From NCBI GenBank assembly GCA_027577415.1, contig JANBQS010000637.1, forward strand, positions 1 to 14,189: DNA of 14,189 nt, read 5' to 3'. Within the stretch, counting starts at the first letter, position 1, and each line of letters starts with the position of its first letter. Below the pieces are notes generated by a model. That model made no database searches. It had not been told where the DNA came from and saw only the letters and a list, made by a program, of their open reading frames with translations. Positions 7,247-14,189 of the stretch are shown piece after piece. Position numbers and translations under genes: made by a program. The stretch comes from Coemansia sp. RSA 922. Lineage: Eukaryota; Kickxellomycota; Kickxellomycetes; Kickxellales; Kickxellaceae.

Positions 7247-8945
7247 ATGACAAAAAGCCAACAGTCACAGCGCCGTCCTAGCCAGCAGTTAGTAGGTGGG
7301 GGATGTGAGCCGCTCGTGTCTCTCTCTAGAACAACTATCGAGTGTCGACGAGCTCGAACGGGCGATCATAAGGAGCCCACGCCACTTTCCTCTCGTACCT
7401 CCTCTTCCTTTTTGGATTTTGAGTCTTTTTCTGCGTCGTCGTTGTCTTCATTAAAATCGCGAAATCGATTTGAGCAACTTTTTGACGTTTTCCCTGATTC
7501 CGAGACGACATCCATACCTAATTTCTATACTCGCTTTTCGCTAGAGGAGGCCTCGCCGTCGCTTTTGACTGAATCTGCTTGCCTGAGTACTGTGTCGACG
7601 GCACTGGAAATACCCATTCCACTACCTAAACACAGCACGGCCTGTTCATACGCTGCGCCGCCAGTACTAGTTATGAGCCTGCGCAAATATGCCTCGACAG
7701 AGTCTGACGATTCTGCGCCAGCACGACCGAGGTCTTTGGCATCGCGCTTGCTGCACTTTGGGCTTGGCCACTCTGAACACAGCTCCTCTGGCCACAGCTC
7801 TGAGCACGGTTCGGGCCACGGGTCTGACGATGAACAACTCCGACAAGATGATGGTGGCTCAGACTCTTCTCCGCTGTCTGAAGACCCGCAAACTGATACT
7901 GCTAGGGCGACTCACGAAGCCATGAGCACGCCGATCACCATCCCACACAGCAGCACAGCTCCAGTCGTGCTTGGTCACCATCGCCCGCCCATTCAACTGC
8001 TTGGTCGCGACGACGACACGCCAAAAGTTATGACTGCCACTATTGCTAACGAGGTAAGCATTGGTATCTAGACACTTTTTTTTTTTTTGCATTTACACCC
8101 GAGCCTCGACTCCACCGTCCAGCCCCCCCCCCCCAGATATTGTTTATATTGGCTGATATGCTAAACGATGCCTTTTATGCCACACTTATCCCTCTGTAGT
8201 TACGACCGTTACTGCCGGTCCACCAGCGTCTAGCCAAAAGCTGGCGGCTGGTATATAGCATGGATCAGCACGGAATTAGCTTCAATACTATGCTAGCTCT
8301 CTGCGCACGAGAAGGCGCAATGATGCTGGCGGTTAAAGATACCAAGGGCAGGGTAAGTTTCACATATATCAACCGAATGTTTTAAAGTGTGAGGCCTTGT
8401 TCTCTCTAAACAACTCTGTGGCACTATTATCCCGTCTTTCCATTGTGTATAGGTATTTGGGGCGTTTTTAAACGAGCCGCTACGACTCTCGCCGACATTT
8501 TACGGCCAGGGATCATGGTAAGTATATTCATTCCACATGTGAGTGAAAATGAGGCGTCGCTTGGCACTGAGCTTTTGCATTGTAGGCGACTATCCCCTTA
8601 AAAACAAATGTCTATATTGATTATATCACATTGTGTAGCTTTTTATGGAAGGCGTACAAGTCCAGTCCTCAGTCGCGCAAAAAGGACGCGGTCAAGAGCT
8701 TTAAATACACGGGCGAAAACGAGTATTTTGTCATGTGTGATCCGGATTTTGTGGCAATAGGCGGCGGACGAGGTAAATTCGGACTGTGGATCAAAAACGA
8801 CTTTTTGCATGGGTATTCAGCTCGCTGTCCAACATTCAACAATGAGCCGCTAGGTTTGGATTCGACCCACCATAAAAATGACGAATCCGATGCACAGCAA
8901 GAGTTTGTCGTTGGCCATTTCGAGATTTGGGCCTTTAACGCCTAG
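7247..8945 (+). CDS. OXR1: TLDc-domain oxidation-resistance protein (OXR1 family)
   Basis: Four exons: 7247-8053, 8200-8352, 8453-8517 and 8639-8945; 443 residues. All junctions are GT-AG and keep the frame. Residues 1-245 are Ser/Thr-rich and low in structure, with a His/Ser/Gly run (HSEHSSSGHSSEHGSGHGSD). The TLDc domain fills residues about 248-443: IQLLGRDDD, LRPLLPVHQRLAKSWRLVYS, then GISFNTMLALC, VFGAFLNEPLR, YGQGSCFLW, YTGENEYFVM, IGGGRGKFGLWI, HGYSARCPTFNNEPLG, and a closing HFEIWAF. These are the family's landmarks. OXR1-type proteins protect against oxidative damage, and several TLDc proteins bind the vacuolar H+-ATPase and promote its disassembly. The start is the first in-frame ATG; a later Met (MSLRKYAS, at 7674) is an alternative, and the N-terminal third is less certain than the domain. 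Confidence 0.88.
8123..8134 (+). other. 12-C tract with decoy acceptor in OXR1 intron 1
   Basis: Intron 1 (8054-8199) contains a run of 13 T (8076-8088) and then 12 C immediately before an AG. The acceptor that keeps the frame is TGTAG at 8199, preceded by a branch-like ATGCTAAAC near 8158. Use of the AG after the C run would add 21 codons and then reach a TAG, giving a protein without its TLDc domain. Confidence 0.45.
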
Positions 8946-8994
8946 TTTTTTCTCCATATACTTTGTATTTGAAATTAATACTCTATTTTGTAAA

Positions 8995-10305
8995 TCAAGG
9001 GTGTTTACTAGATGGCACCATTTCTCTCCATTCTGAAAACGTGTCGGGTCTTGCGTCATACAAGCGAGTGACCGCCGTGTCCACGTCATCTGGAGATATC
9101 TGGATCAGCTGTCTTAATACGTCTAGCACTAGTTCCTGGGCTTGAGCTATATTGCTCATTCCTGAGCTCTGCTTGTGGTGAGTGCCAGACCACGAAAACG
9201 CCAGTGCGCCAACGATCTCCGCGCTGTACAGCGAAGCGCGCTGCGGGCAAGCCAATATCAGTGCCTCCAGCTGTTTCATGGCAACCAAGTGCAATTGGCA
9301 AATGGGCGGCGACAAGTAAATGGGCGATTGCAAGTTGCGAGTCAGTATTCCGACCAACGGCCGCAAATACCTCGCAATGGCTGGTCCCAAGGCCTCGCAC
9401 ATAGGCGCGATTTGTTCACACAACGCCGAGTTCGCCGCAACATTGTCCATACTGTACATATTGTCGGTAACCACTCGCTCAGTCAGCTTCCACCAGTGCG
9501 CCGTGTACTTTGCATCGTCGCGTTGCAAGTACATGATCTTTGCTAGCCGTATAGCACACCCAAACCCTAGTTTAAGAAGCTCGGCGCCAAAACCTAGCTC
9601 GGATGTGAACACTAGGCAGTCGCGTGTGCTCTTCTCCACTACGCTGGCTATCCCTGATTTGCGCAGAAACTCGGCGTCGCCACGATCAAGGAGTATTAGT
9701 GCTGCGCGTAGTCCCCAGACCTTTGCCTGGGACTCGTAGTCCTCGACCAGTGCCAAGATGACGGGCAATATGTAGGAAATCGATCCGGCAATATCCTTAT
9801 CCCTAATGCGGTGCAGTGCCCAAGTAAATGTGGCAATGCACTGCGGCTGCTTCCTCCATCGATCGCTGTTGGAAAACAATGACTTGGACCCGCCGCCAAT
9901 ACCACTGTTCATCAGCACGTAGGACTGCTGGCTCGTCTGACTGGCTCCCAACCGCGATCCAAAGTACGGCTTTACTCGTTTGGTGCAAATGGTTTGAAAT
10001 ATTTCTGGAGTCAGAGTAGCGTCGCTTGTGTTGATATCTAAGTGCGTTAAGATCTCTGCGATCCACCGGTCTGCCAACACCCTATTCTCGGAACTGGCCC
10101 ATTCGAATCCTGGAGCTGCATAACTGGCCGCTACAGCTAGAGAGTCTATCCACTGCTCTCGAGTAATCTCTTTGGCATTGTTGCTGCTACCAATTGCGGC
10201 GCTAAACTGTGTCAACTTTGTGTGTATTTCGTCGTAGCCCCGCTCATCCTCGTTTGGCCGCTGTACCTGATCCCAGAGTGACGTGTAGTACGCCTCGTAC
10301 TCCAT
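8995..10305 (-). CDS. TTI2: TELO2-interacting protein 2 (TTI2), TTT complex
   Basis: A 436-residue intron-free protein starting at MEYEAYYTSLWDQ; the frame is open 17 codons further to another ATG, but that lead is hydrophobic and non-conserved. TTI2 is a helical-repeat scaffold that, with TEL2 and TTI1, stabilises newly made PIKK kinases (TOR, ATM/ATR types) together with HSP90. Visible family features are a central helical block with FTWALHRIRDKDIAGSISYI, then LPVILALVEDYESQAKVWGL with RAALILLDRG (the best-conserved part, about residues 205-240), and a later YLRPLVGILTRNLQSPIYL followed by LHLVAMKQLEALI. Asn/Ser/Gly-rich loops separate helices. The name rests on this central motif and overall size; remote members diverge a lot. 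It converges on OXR1 with a 49-bp gap. Confidence 0.8.
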   Translation of the reverse strand: MEYEAYYTSLWDQVQRPNEDERGYDEIHTKLTQFSAAIGSSNNAKEITREQWIDSLAVAASYAAPGFEWASSENRVLADRWIAEILTHLDINTSDATLTPEIFQTICTKRVKPYFGSRLGASQTSQQSYVLMNSGIGGGSKSLFSNSDRWRKQPQCIATFTWALHRIRDKDIAGSISYILPVILALVEDYESQAKVWGLRAALILLDRGDAEFLRKSGIASVVEKSTRDCLVFTSELGFGAELLKLGFGCAIRLAKIMYLQRDDAKYTAHWWKLTERVVTDNMYSMDNVAANSALCEQIAPMCEALGPAIARYLRPLVGILTRNLQSPIYLSPPICQLHLVAMKQLEALILACPQRASLYSAEIVGALAFSWSGTHHKQSSGMSNIAQAQELVLDVLRQLIQISPDDVDTAVTRLYDARPDTFSEWREMVPSSKHP

Positions 10306-10982
10306 GATACGTGCTTCAAAAGGTAAACTAAATAAAGGACAGTTGAGGTATATCAAAGCGTTTAAATCAAAATCGGCGAAGACGGCGCTACAAATAAATT
10401 GTATTTTATTATTTTGCCGATGTCACGACAAGTATGGAGAATCAGATCCAAAAAAAGAGATGTTTTTAAGACCTTGAGGGAGCATGGCTTGCAGCACGCA
10501 TTAGTTTTATTTGGCACCAAGAACCACTTGCTCTTGCTCATTCACGGGCCCAATACAAAGACCGGACTTCGAGAGTGATCATGGCCAGAGCCAAGCGTTA
10601 TACTACTGGCTCGGAGACCATGAGAACCAGCGAAAGCCAACGCATACAATGACCTATTTGAGATGGAGAGAAGCTGTTGTTACTATAACCGCTTACAAAT
10701 AATTGTGCACTTGCATTTGCTCTCTACGACATTCCATCTTAAATAACCAATAAAACTATAAAAGGCGAGTGTAGAAGCATTCTAATGGACCGCGCAAGCG
10801 CAGACTATGAAAAATCCTAGAGTCTTGAAATCCTGTTAATCACAAGAGAAACCACCCGACTTGTCAGTCCATGGTAGACAATATAAGCAATGTCGGCAAT
10901 ACAGCGCGGACTTGAAATACCACACCATGGCTAGAGGATTTTGCAACAGCTTATAATAACGGTCAACTGCGCTACATAAAGG
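10306..10982. other. Intergenic stretch, no convincing gene
   Basis: The first 100 bases are the TTI2 upstream region, A/T-rich. The rest has no recognised gene, tRNA or transposon. A 63-residue plus-strand frame (10511-10702, opening with TTG, containing ALYYWLGDHENQRKPTHTMT) has plausible composition but no ATG at its start and no known relative that I can name. AATAAAAC at about 10,750 could end a plus-strand transcript. This is where the dense gene block gives way to the AT-rich part. Confidence 0.5.
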
Positions 10983-11348
10983 CTAGACAGCTGCCACATT
11001 AAGTGGGGCAATCGCTGGCAAACCATTCTTATATCTATAATCAATTTCCATTTGTTTAAGGGCATCGAAGAGATCTCTTGCATTCTTATTGAATTTTTTT
11101 ATAATAGCATTTACCTCCCTAGGATATCCAAATAACATATGGACACTTTCACTAGTGTTATTCGCTAGCACATTCATACCTTTCAAGCCATCATTATGAA
11201 CAATTGGACTCTCAACAAGAAGAGATTCACCAGTTTGTATCGTAAGACAGCCAATATCCTCCTTGGAAATAACCCCTGGTGTTTCAAAATGCCCTCTGAT
11301 CTCCGGGAAGTTATTTTGGCCACAAGTAACGGCAAAGTAAATAGGCAT
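10983..11348 (-). CDS. Unrecognised small protein, paralogue A (121 aa)
   Basis: Single-exon frame of 121 residues. I do not recognise the family. The ATG at 11348 is chosen because it sits in a good context (ATTATCACCATG), lies about 100 bp downstream of a TATA box, and is the point where similarity to the second copy (12,832-13,173) holds: MPIYFAVTCGQ here, MPYCFAVTCGQ there. The open frame upstream is the untranslated leader. There is no signal peptide or membrane segment; the start looks like a buried beta strand and the rest is mixed alpha/beta, with KKFNKNARDLFDALKQMEID as a clear helix. Beyond residue 11, similarity to copy B is patchy: SP-I--DG, a shared F/LFG, LF--L, and a C-terminal GLP. 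Its AT-rich codon use contrasts with the left-hand genes. A rapidly evolving accessory protein is the safest description. Confidence 0.65.
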   Translation of the reverse strand: MPIYFAVTCGQNNFPEIRGHFETPGVISKEDIGCLTIQTGESLLVESPIVHNDGLKGMNVLANNTSESVHMLFGYPREVNAIIKKFNKNARDLFDALKQMEIDYRYKNGLPAIAPLNVAAV

Positions 11349-11444
11349 GGTGATAATGGCTAAAGTGCTCAGAGAAGATTTTAGTAGAGAGTGTTTGGAG
11401 TGATGAATAGGTTGTAGCTGGGTTGTCAGTGCTGGAGAATCTTG

Positions 11445-11453
11445 CCTTTTATA
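11445..11453 (-). promoter_or_regulatory. TATA box of paralogue A
   Basis: TATAAAAGG on the minus strand, 97-105 bp before the ATG. The leader between it and the ATG is C/T/A-rich, ATG-free and similar to that of copy B. A matching TATA box occurs at the same place in copy B. Confidence 0.7.
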
Positions 11454-11975
11454 ACAGAGAGCAACGACGTCTCCACTTTGGGCATGGTTGTACAAAAAGA
11501 AAAAGTGTGCTTTCCTTCTTGCAAAGCACAACCTTTTAGAGGAAGAAATGGTGGAAGCAACGCATCGCGCCGAGACTTTTGTGAGGCCATTCTTCTTTTT
11601 TAAAAACGTGCTGCGGGCTTGCTTCCCCCATTTTCTTCAGCAAACAGAAAAAGAGGCGAAGAAAGAGGCCAAGTCCAAGTTTCTTGTTTCCTTTGGTCTA
11701 AAGAAAAACTACATTGCTTTGCAGCACAACGCTGCACCCTCTTTCCCGCTTTTTCGCCAGGAAACAGCCAAAGAAGGCAATGGAAGCAGCCATGTTCAAG
11801 TCTCTTGTTTTCCTTGCTTCCAAGAAAGTGCAGTAGTGCGAATGGATTGCAAAATGTGTCTTTTGAAAATGGGCGTTTGCCTGTACCATTGGTGTGCGGT
11901 GGGCTCCGCTTCCCCTGAACACCTTTTCTAGCCTTTTCCAAATTTACGCAGATACCAACCAGCTCCATCACTTAA
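11454..11975 (-). repeat. Upstream repeat module of paralogue A (two ~120-bp units)
   Basis: The DNA upstream of gene A consists of a degenerate unit starting at 11638 (CAGCAAACAG) and a well-preserved one starting at 11758 (CAGGAAACAG), exactly 120 bp apart. Each unit contains GAAACAGCCAAAGAAGGCAA or a variant, a TCAAGTCTCTTGTTTCC or a variant, and an inverted-repeat motif. A distal block, including 27 bases identical to copy B at 11857-11883, follows to 11975 (CCAACCAGCTCCATCA), where similarity to copy B stops. Several long frames open here on both strands, but they do not evolve like coding sequence. I read the module as a duplicated promoter/enhancer. Confidence 0.6.
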
Positions 11976-12831
11976 TTATAAGGCTAGAATATCTTCTTGA
12001 GGCACAAATAAAGATCAAGGCGGCGGACTTCAAATTTGTATAGCTTGTTAGCAACAGCGACCTCGTACCTTTTCCAAACTAAATGGCATCACTCGTTACT
12101 CTCAGTGCGGCCAACAACTGCAGCAATAGTGGTAGCGACGAGAGTGAAACAAAGAATGAACTGACTGTATTAATGTTTGTAAACCCCCTCCCAAACGACC
12201 TCCCCTAGTGAGGACCACGTTTTGGACCTATGAGCTTCAGCCGCCTCCAGAACAAGAGCAACACACCGTACGCACCTGCCTATGTACCGCGTATCTTTAG
12301 CCTTGCAGTGGTGTATTGTAGTGAACTCCCAATATATTGTTTAGCTGGTGAGGATTAGCGATGTGCTTTATACATCCAACTTTTGCTTTTATACACGGCG
12401 AGCATGAAGCGCCACTGTGATTGCTATTCAGTACAAATGGCCCAAGAAATTTGGTATGGAATTTCTGCTCACGCTGTTTCTGTTGTCAGCACGAATGATC
12501 CCTTGTCGCTATTGTTAACCGCATACACCAACTGCAATTGAATATGTGGTTAGTGACTGACACATGCACAGACTATGAAGAAACTAGCTTGATATTATAC
12601 GTTGAGCGGTTCTTTGTTGTATCACTTCTGTAATGAAATTCAAAAAGATGATGCTAAGTGTTAACAGCATAACTGTGTGTAGTATATATATATATATATT
12701 TAAAGACATAGCAATAAGTAATGTATGATAATAGTGTCCAGATGGAGTATACTAAATAATTTGGTCATAAGGCTATGTTGCTGTGTGCTAAAACAGACAA
12801 CAGTATAAAGTGCAAGCTTGGTGGTCTGCAC
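11976..12831. other. Intergenic stretch between the two paralogues, no gene seen
   Basis: No frame above 60 residues. AT-rich, with a (TA)8 microsatellite at about 12,683-12,698. I see no terminal inverted repeats, target-site duplications, tRNA boxes or transposase fragments. It may hold remains of the ancestral flank of the duplicated unit, but nothing supports a specific call. Confidence 0.5.
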
Positions 12832-13173
12832 TTAATTCAAGGGTGGTAACCCTTTACAGGCCAATTCAATCCTATATAGCTCTTCCTTGGCTTGAAGGTA
12901 ACCAAAGAGGAATATATCACTGTACATACTGAGTACAACACTTATATTCTTATCATCTCCAAAGAATACATAGGCACTGATGCTATTGCCCTTCCATTCA
13001 TTAACTGCGACACAACCATCCCTGGTAATAACTGGATTTACACCAGTAGGGCTTATTCCTGTTGATTTCTTTAGTGCCTCGATAGCGAATTTTAGGTCCC
13101 CATTTATATCAGTGTGATTAATGATCTTGGCAGATCCATCTTGTCCACAGGTAACGGCAAAGCAATAGGGCAT
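12832..13173 (-). CDS. Unrecognised small protein, paralogue B (113 aa)
   Basis: Single-exon frame of 113 residues, tandem paralogue of the gene at 10,983-11,348. The start ATG (context CTATCACTATG) is fixed by the TATA box about 100 bp upstream and by the conserved first 11 residues, MPYCFAVTCGQ, of which 9 match copy A. After that the proteins diverge strongly. Shared remnants are V-P-I--DG (VNPVITRDG), SxxxxxxFG (SISAYVFFGD), FLFGYLQAKEELYRIE versus LFDALKQMEID, and a C-terminal GLPP. No signal peptide, membrane helix or known motif is visible; the chain alternates predicted strands and helices as in a small globular cytosolic protein. Stop is TAA. Codon use is AT-rich. Function unknown; the conserved promoter suggests that the expression pattern is kept while the protein changes. 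Confidence 0.65.
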   Translation of the reverse strand: MPYCFAVTCGQDGSAKIINHTDINGDLKFAIEALKKSTGISPTGVNPVITRDGCVAVNEWKGNSISAYVFFGDDKNISVVLSMYSDIFLFGYLQAKEELYRIELACKGLPPLN

Positions 13174-13264
13174 AGTGATAGTAGCTAAGGTGTTCAGAGA
13201 AATATCTTGTTGAGAATGTAAAGAGTGTAGTTGATAGATGCTATACAAGTGCCAGAGGGGCTTA

Positions 13265-13273
13265 CTTTTTATA
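13265..13273 (-). promoter_or_regulatory. TATA box of paralogue B
   Basis: TATAAAAAG on the minus strand, about 92-100 bp before the ATG, at the same spacing as in copy A. The leader that follows is pyrimidine-rich, lacks ATG, and ends with TCTCTGAACACCTTAGC, which differs from copy A (TCTCTGAGCACTTTAGC) only by transitions. Confidence 0.7.
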
Positions 13274-13492
13274 GCAGAGAGTAGGGACATTCCCATTTGC
13301 AGCAACATTGAACAAAAAAGTGGTGTCCTTCTTCTTACAAAGTACTGCCTTTCAATTACGTAAAGTGAAAACAAGAAATTGCGCACTTTTCAATTTTTAA
13401 GTCTGCAAAATGGAAATGGAAATGACCATGTCCAAGTACATCGTTTCCTCCCTTTGTCCAAAGAAAGAGCAATGGAGTGTGTTTCGATTTTA

Positions 13493-13508
13493 GGTGCTGC
13501 GCAGCACC
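13493..13508. promoter_or_regulatory. Perfect 16-bp palindrome between repeat units
   Basis: GGTGCTGCGCAGCACC is its own reverse complement. The equivalent position in the next unit has GTGCTGCGCAC (about 13619-13630) and in copy A GCAGCACAACGCTGC (11721-11735): the bases differ, but dyad symmetry remains. This suggests a binding site for a dimeric factor; a cruciform is the alternative. Confidence 0.5.
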
Positions 13509-13581
13509 CTCTTTCCCACTTTTTCGCCAGGAAACAGCCAAAGAAGGCAATGGAGGCAGCCTCGTTCAAGTCTCTTGTTTC

Positions 13582-13594
13582 CTTTGGTCCAAAG
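13582..13594. promoter_or_regulatory. Second dyad motif CTTTGGTCCAAAG
   Basis: An odd-centred palindrome (CTTTGG-T-CCAAAG). Variants sit at the same place in the other units: CTTTGGTCTAAAG at 11691-11703 and CTTTGTCCAAAG at 13452-13463, one per repeat. Repeated placement favours a regulatory site; no factor can be named. Confidence 0.45.
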
Positions 13595-13866
13595 AAAAAC
13601 TATATTGCTTCTTGCCGGTGTGCTGCGCACTTTTCTCCCCCGTTTTTCTCCAGGAAACAGCCAAAGAAGGCAATGGAAGCAGCCAAGTTCAAGTCACCTG
13701 TTTCCTTTGAGTCAAAGGACATGTAGCAGGGCGAGTGGATTGCAAGAGCTGTCTTTTGAAAATGGGCGTTTGCCTGCACAAGTGGTGTGTGGTAGCCTCC
13801 ACTTCCCCAATACATCTTTTCTAGCCTTTGCCAAATTTATACAAACATCAACCAGCTCCATCATTT

Positions 13867-14189
13867 GATTTAATGTGATCACGCAAAAGTATATTTGCTT
13901 AAAATGTAAATGAATGGCTAATATAATACTCGTCTACTCGCAGATCCAGTTGAAGCTATTGCGACAAACGTGTTTTGGAGGGCGCCCAGAAGATGAAGAA
14001 AAAAAAAATGAAAAGAGGGGGCCAAAAAATGAGAGTAAAAAGTGAGAAGTGAAAAAAGTGCAGAGTAACAAAATGAAATAAGAGCCAAGAGCAGTTGTAC
14101 CAGGTACATATTTTTTTTAGGGATGTTGCCTCATCGCCCGCTATTTTGTGGTTGATTTACGCCGACGGCCGAGCAATAGCAGATACATT
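13867..14189. other. Right-end stretch, no gene seen
   Basis: Beyond the end of the duplicated unit. A purine-rich plus strand (runs of GAAAA, GTGAGAAGTG) and an 8-T run near 14,110 are present. A 63-residue minus-strand frame at 13,918-14,109 is leucine/phenylalanine-rich only because the opposite strand is A/G-rich, so I do not call it. The purine/pyrimidine bias could be a promoter of a gene beyond the window. Confidence 0.4.

Larger units (their letters stand above)
13404..13866 (-). repeat. Upstream repeat module of paralogue B (three ~123-bp units)
   Basis: Three diverged direct repeats begin near 13405 (degenerate), at 13528 (CAGGAAACAG) and at 13651 (CAGGAAACAG), a spacing of 123 bp. 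The two good units share CCAGGAAACAGCCAAAGAAG and continue as GGCAATGG-GGCAGCC, then TTCAAGTC and TGTTTCCTTTG. A 27-base block at 13750-13776 is identical to 11857-11883 of copy A. Similarity to copy A ends near 13866 (CAACCAGCTCCATCA). So the promoter module has gained or lost one repeat unit between copies. Confidence 0.65.

Noticed and set aside
10511..10702. 63-residue plus-strand frame (LAPRTTCSCSFTGPIQRP...) as a gene
   Set aside because: Begins with TTG, no in-frame ATG until late, no recognisable family; kept only as a note in the intergenic entry.
11349..11531. N-terminal extension of paralogue A (and 13174-13386 for B)
   Set aside because: The extension would be translated from the TATA box and upstream DNA; the leaders differ in frame content while the ATG at MPxxFAVTCGQ is shared.
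11698..11922. Minus-strand frame upstream of gene A that matches one upstream of gene B (13600-13815), sharing VQANAHFQKT and AASIAFFGCFL
   Set aside because: Comparing the two copies codon by codon, differences fall about equally on first, second and third positions (about 11, 12 and 10). A coding sequence should favour third positions. The copy A frame also lacks ATG at the matching start (GTG).
11488..11931. 147-residue plus-strand frame over the upstream region of gene A
   Set aside because: Antisense to the promoter and leader of gene A, built on the repeat units, with no conserved equivalent of full length in copy B.
12683..12698. (TA)8 run as a promoter
   Set aside because: Simple microsatellite in gene-free DNA with no frame placed suitably downstream on either strand except gene B's 3' side.
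11976..12831. Transposon remnant between the paralogues
   Set aside because: No terminal inverted repeats, target duplications, reverse transcriptase or transposase motifs could be seen.
13379..13868. Plus-strand frames with repeated RKQPKKAMEAA or RQETAKEGNG peptides
   Set aside because: They are translations of the 120-bp DNA repeat, which lacks stops in several frames on both strands; no frame is favoured and no known protein is matched.

Overview
This is nuclear DNA from a fungus. The evidence is the gene content (DASH-complex SPC19, RRG7, COX16, COQ4, SRP14, Sm-D1, TTI2, a TLDc/OXR1 protein), short spliceosomal introns (86-146 bp, GT-AG, with CTAAC-like branch sites), very small intergenic gaps, and AATAAA signals touching stop codons. 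The mostly intron-free genes and overall style suggest an early-diverging lineage such as Kickxellomycotina (Coemansia and relatives). That placement is inference; no rRNA or other marker is present.

Positions 1-10,305 are a compact block of conserved housekeeping genes. In order: a 56-residue membrane-protein candidate (-), a mitochondrial PPR protein (-), COX16 (+), Sm-D1 (-), SPC19 (+, one intron), RRG7 (-), SRP14 (+, two introns), COQ4 (-), OXR1/TLDc (+, three introns) and TTI2 (-). From COX16 on, strands alternate strictly, giving divergent pairs (PPR/COX16, Sm-D1/SPC19, RRG7/SRP14, COQ4/OXR1) that share intergenic promoters of about 200-460 bp, and convergent pairs with gaps of about 50-130 bp. 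Four products (PPR, COX16, RRG7, COQ4) act in mitochondria, in expression or maintenance of the mitochondrial genome, cytochrome oxidase assembly and coenzyme Q synthesis. The others act in splicing, kinetochore-microtubule attachment, protein targeting, oxidative-stress resistance and PIKK kinase maturation. They look like neighbours, not one pathway.

After about 10.3 kb the character changes to AT-richer sequence with few genes. It holds two diverged copies of a unit of about 1 kb (10,983-11,975 and 12,832-13,866). Each copy has a short single-exon gene on the minus strand (121 and 113 residues), a TATA box about 100 bp before its ATG, and an upstream region built from a repeat of about 120 bp that carries palindromes. 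The upstream DNA and the first 11 codons are well conserved between copies, while the rest of the proteins has diverged strongly. I do not recognise this family; it is the best candidate here for something undescribed. The second candidate is SPC19, which has an extra C-terminal half that reads like a winged-helix domain.
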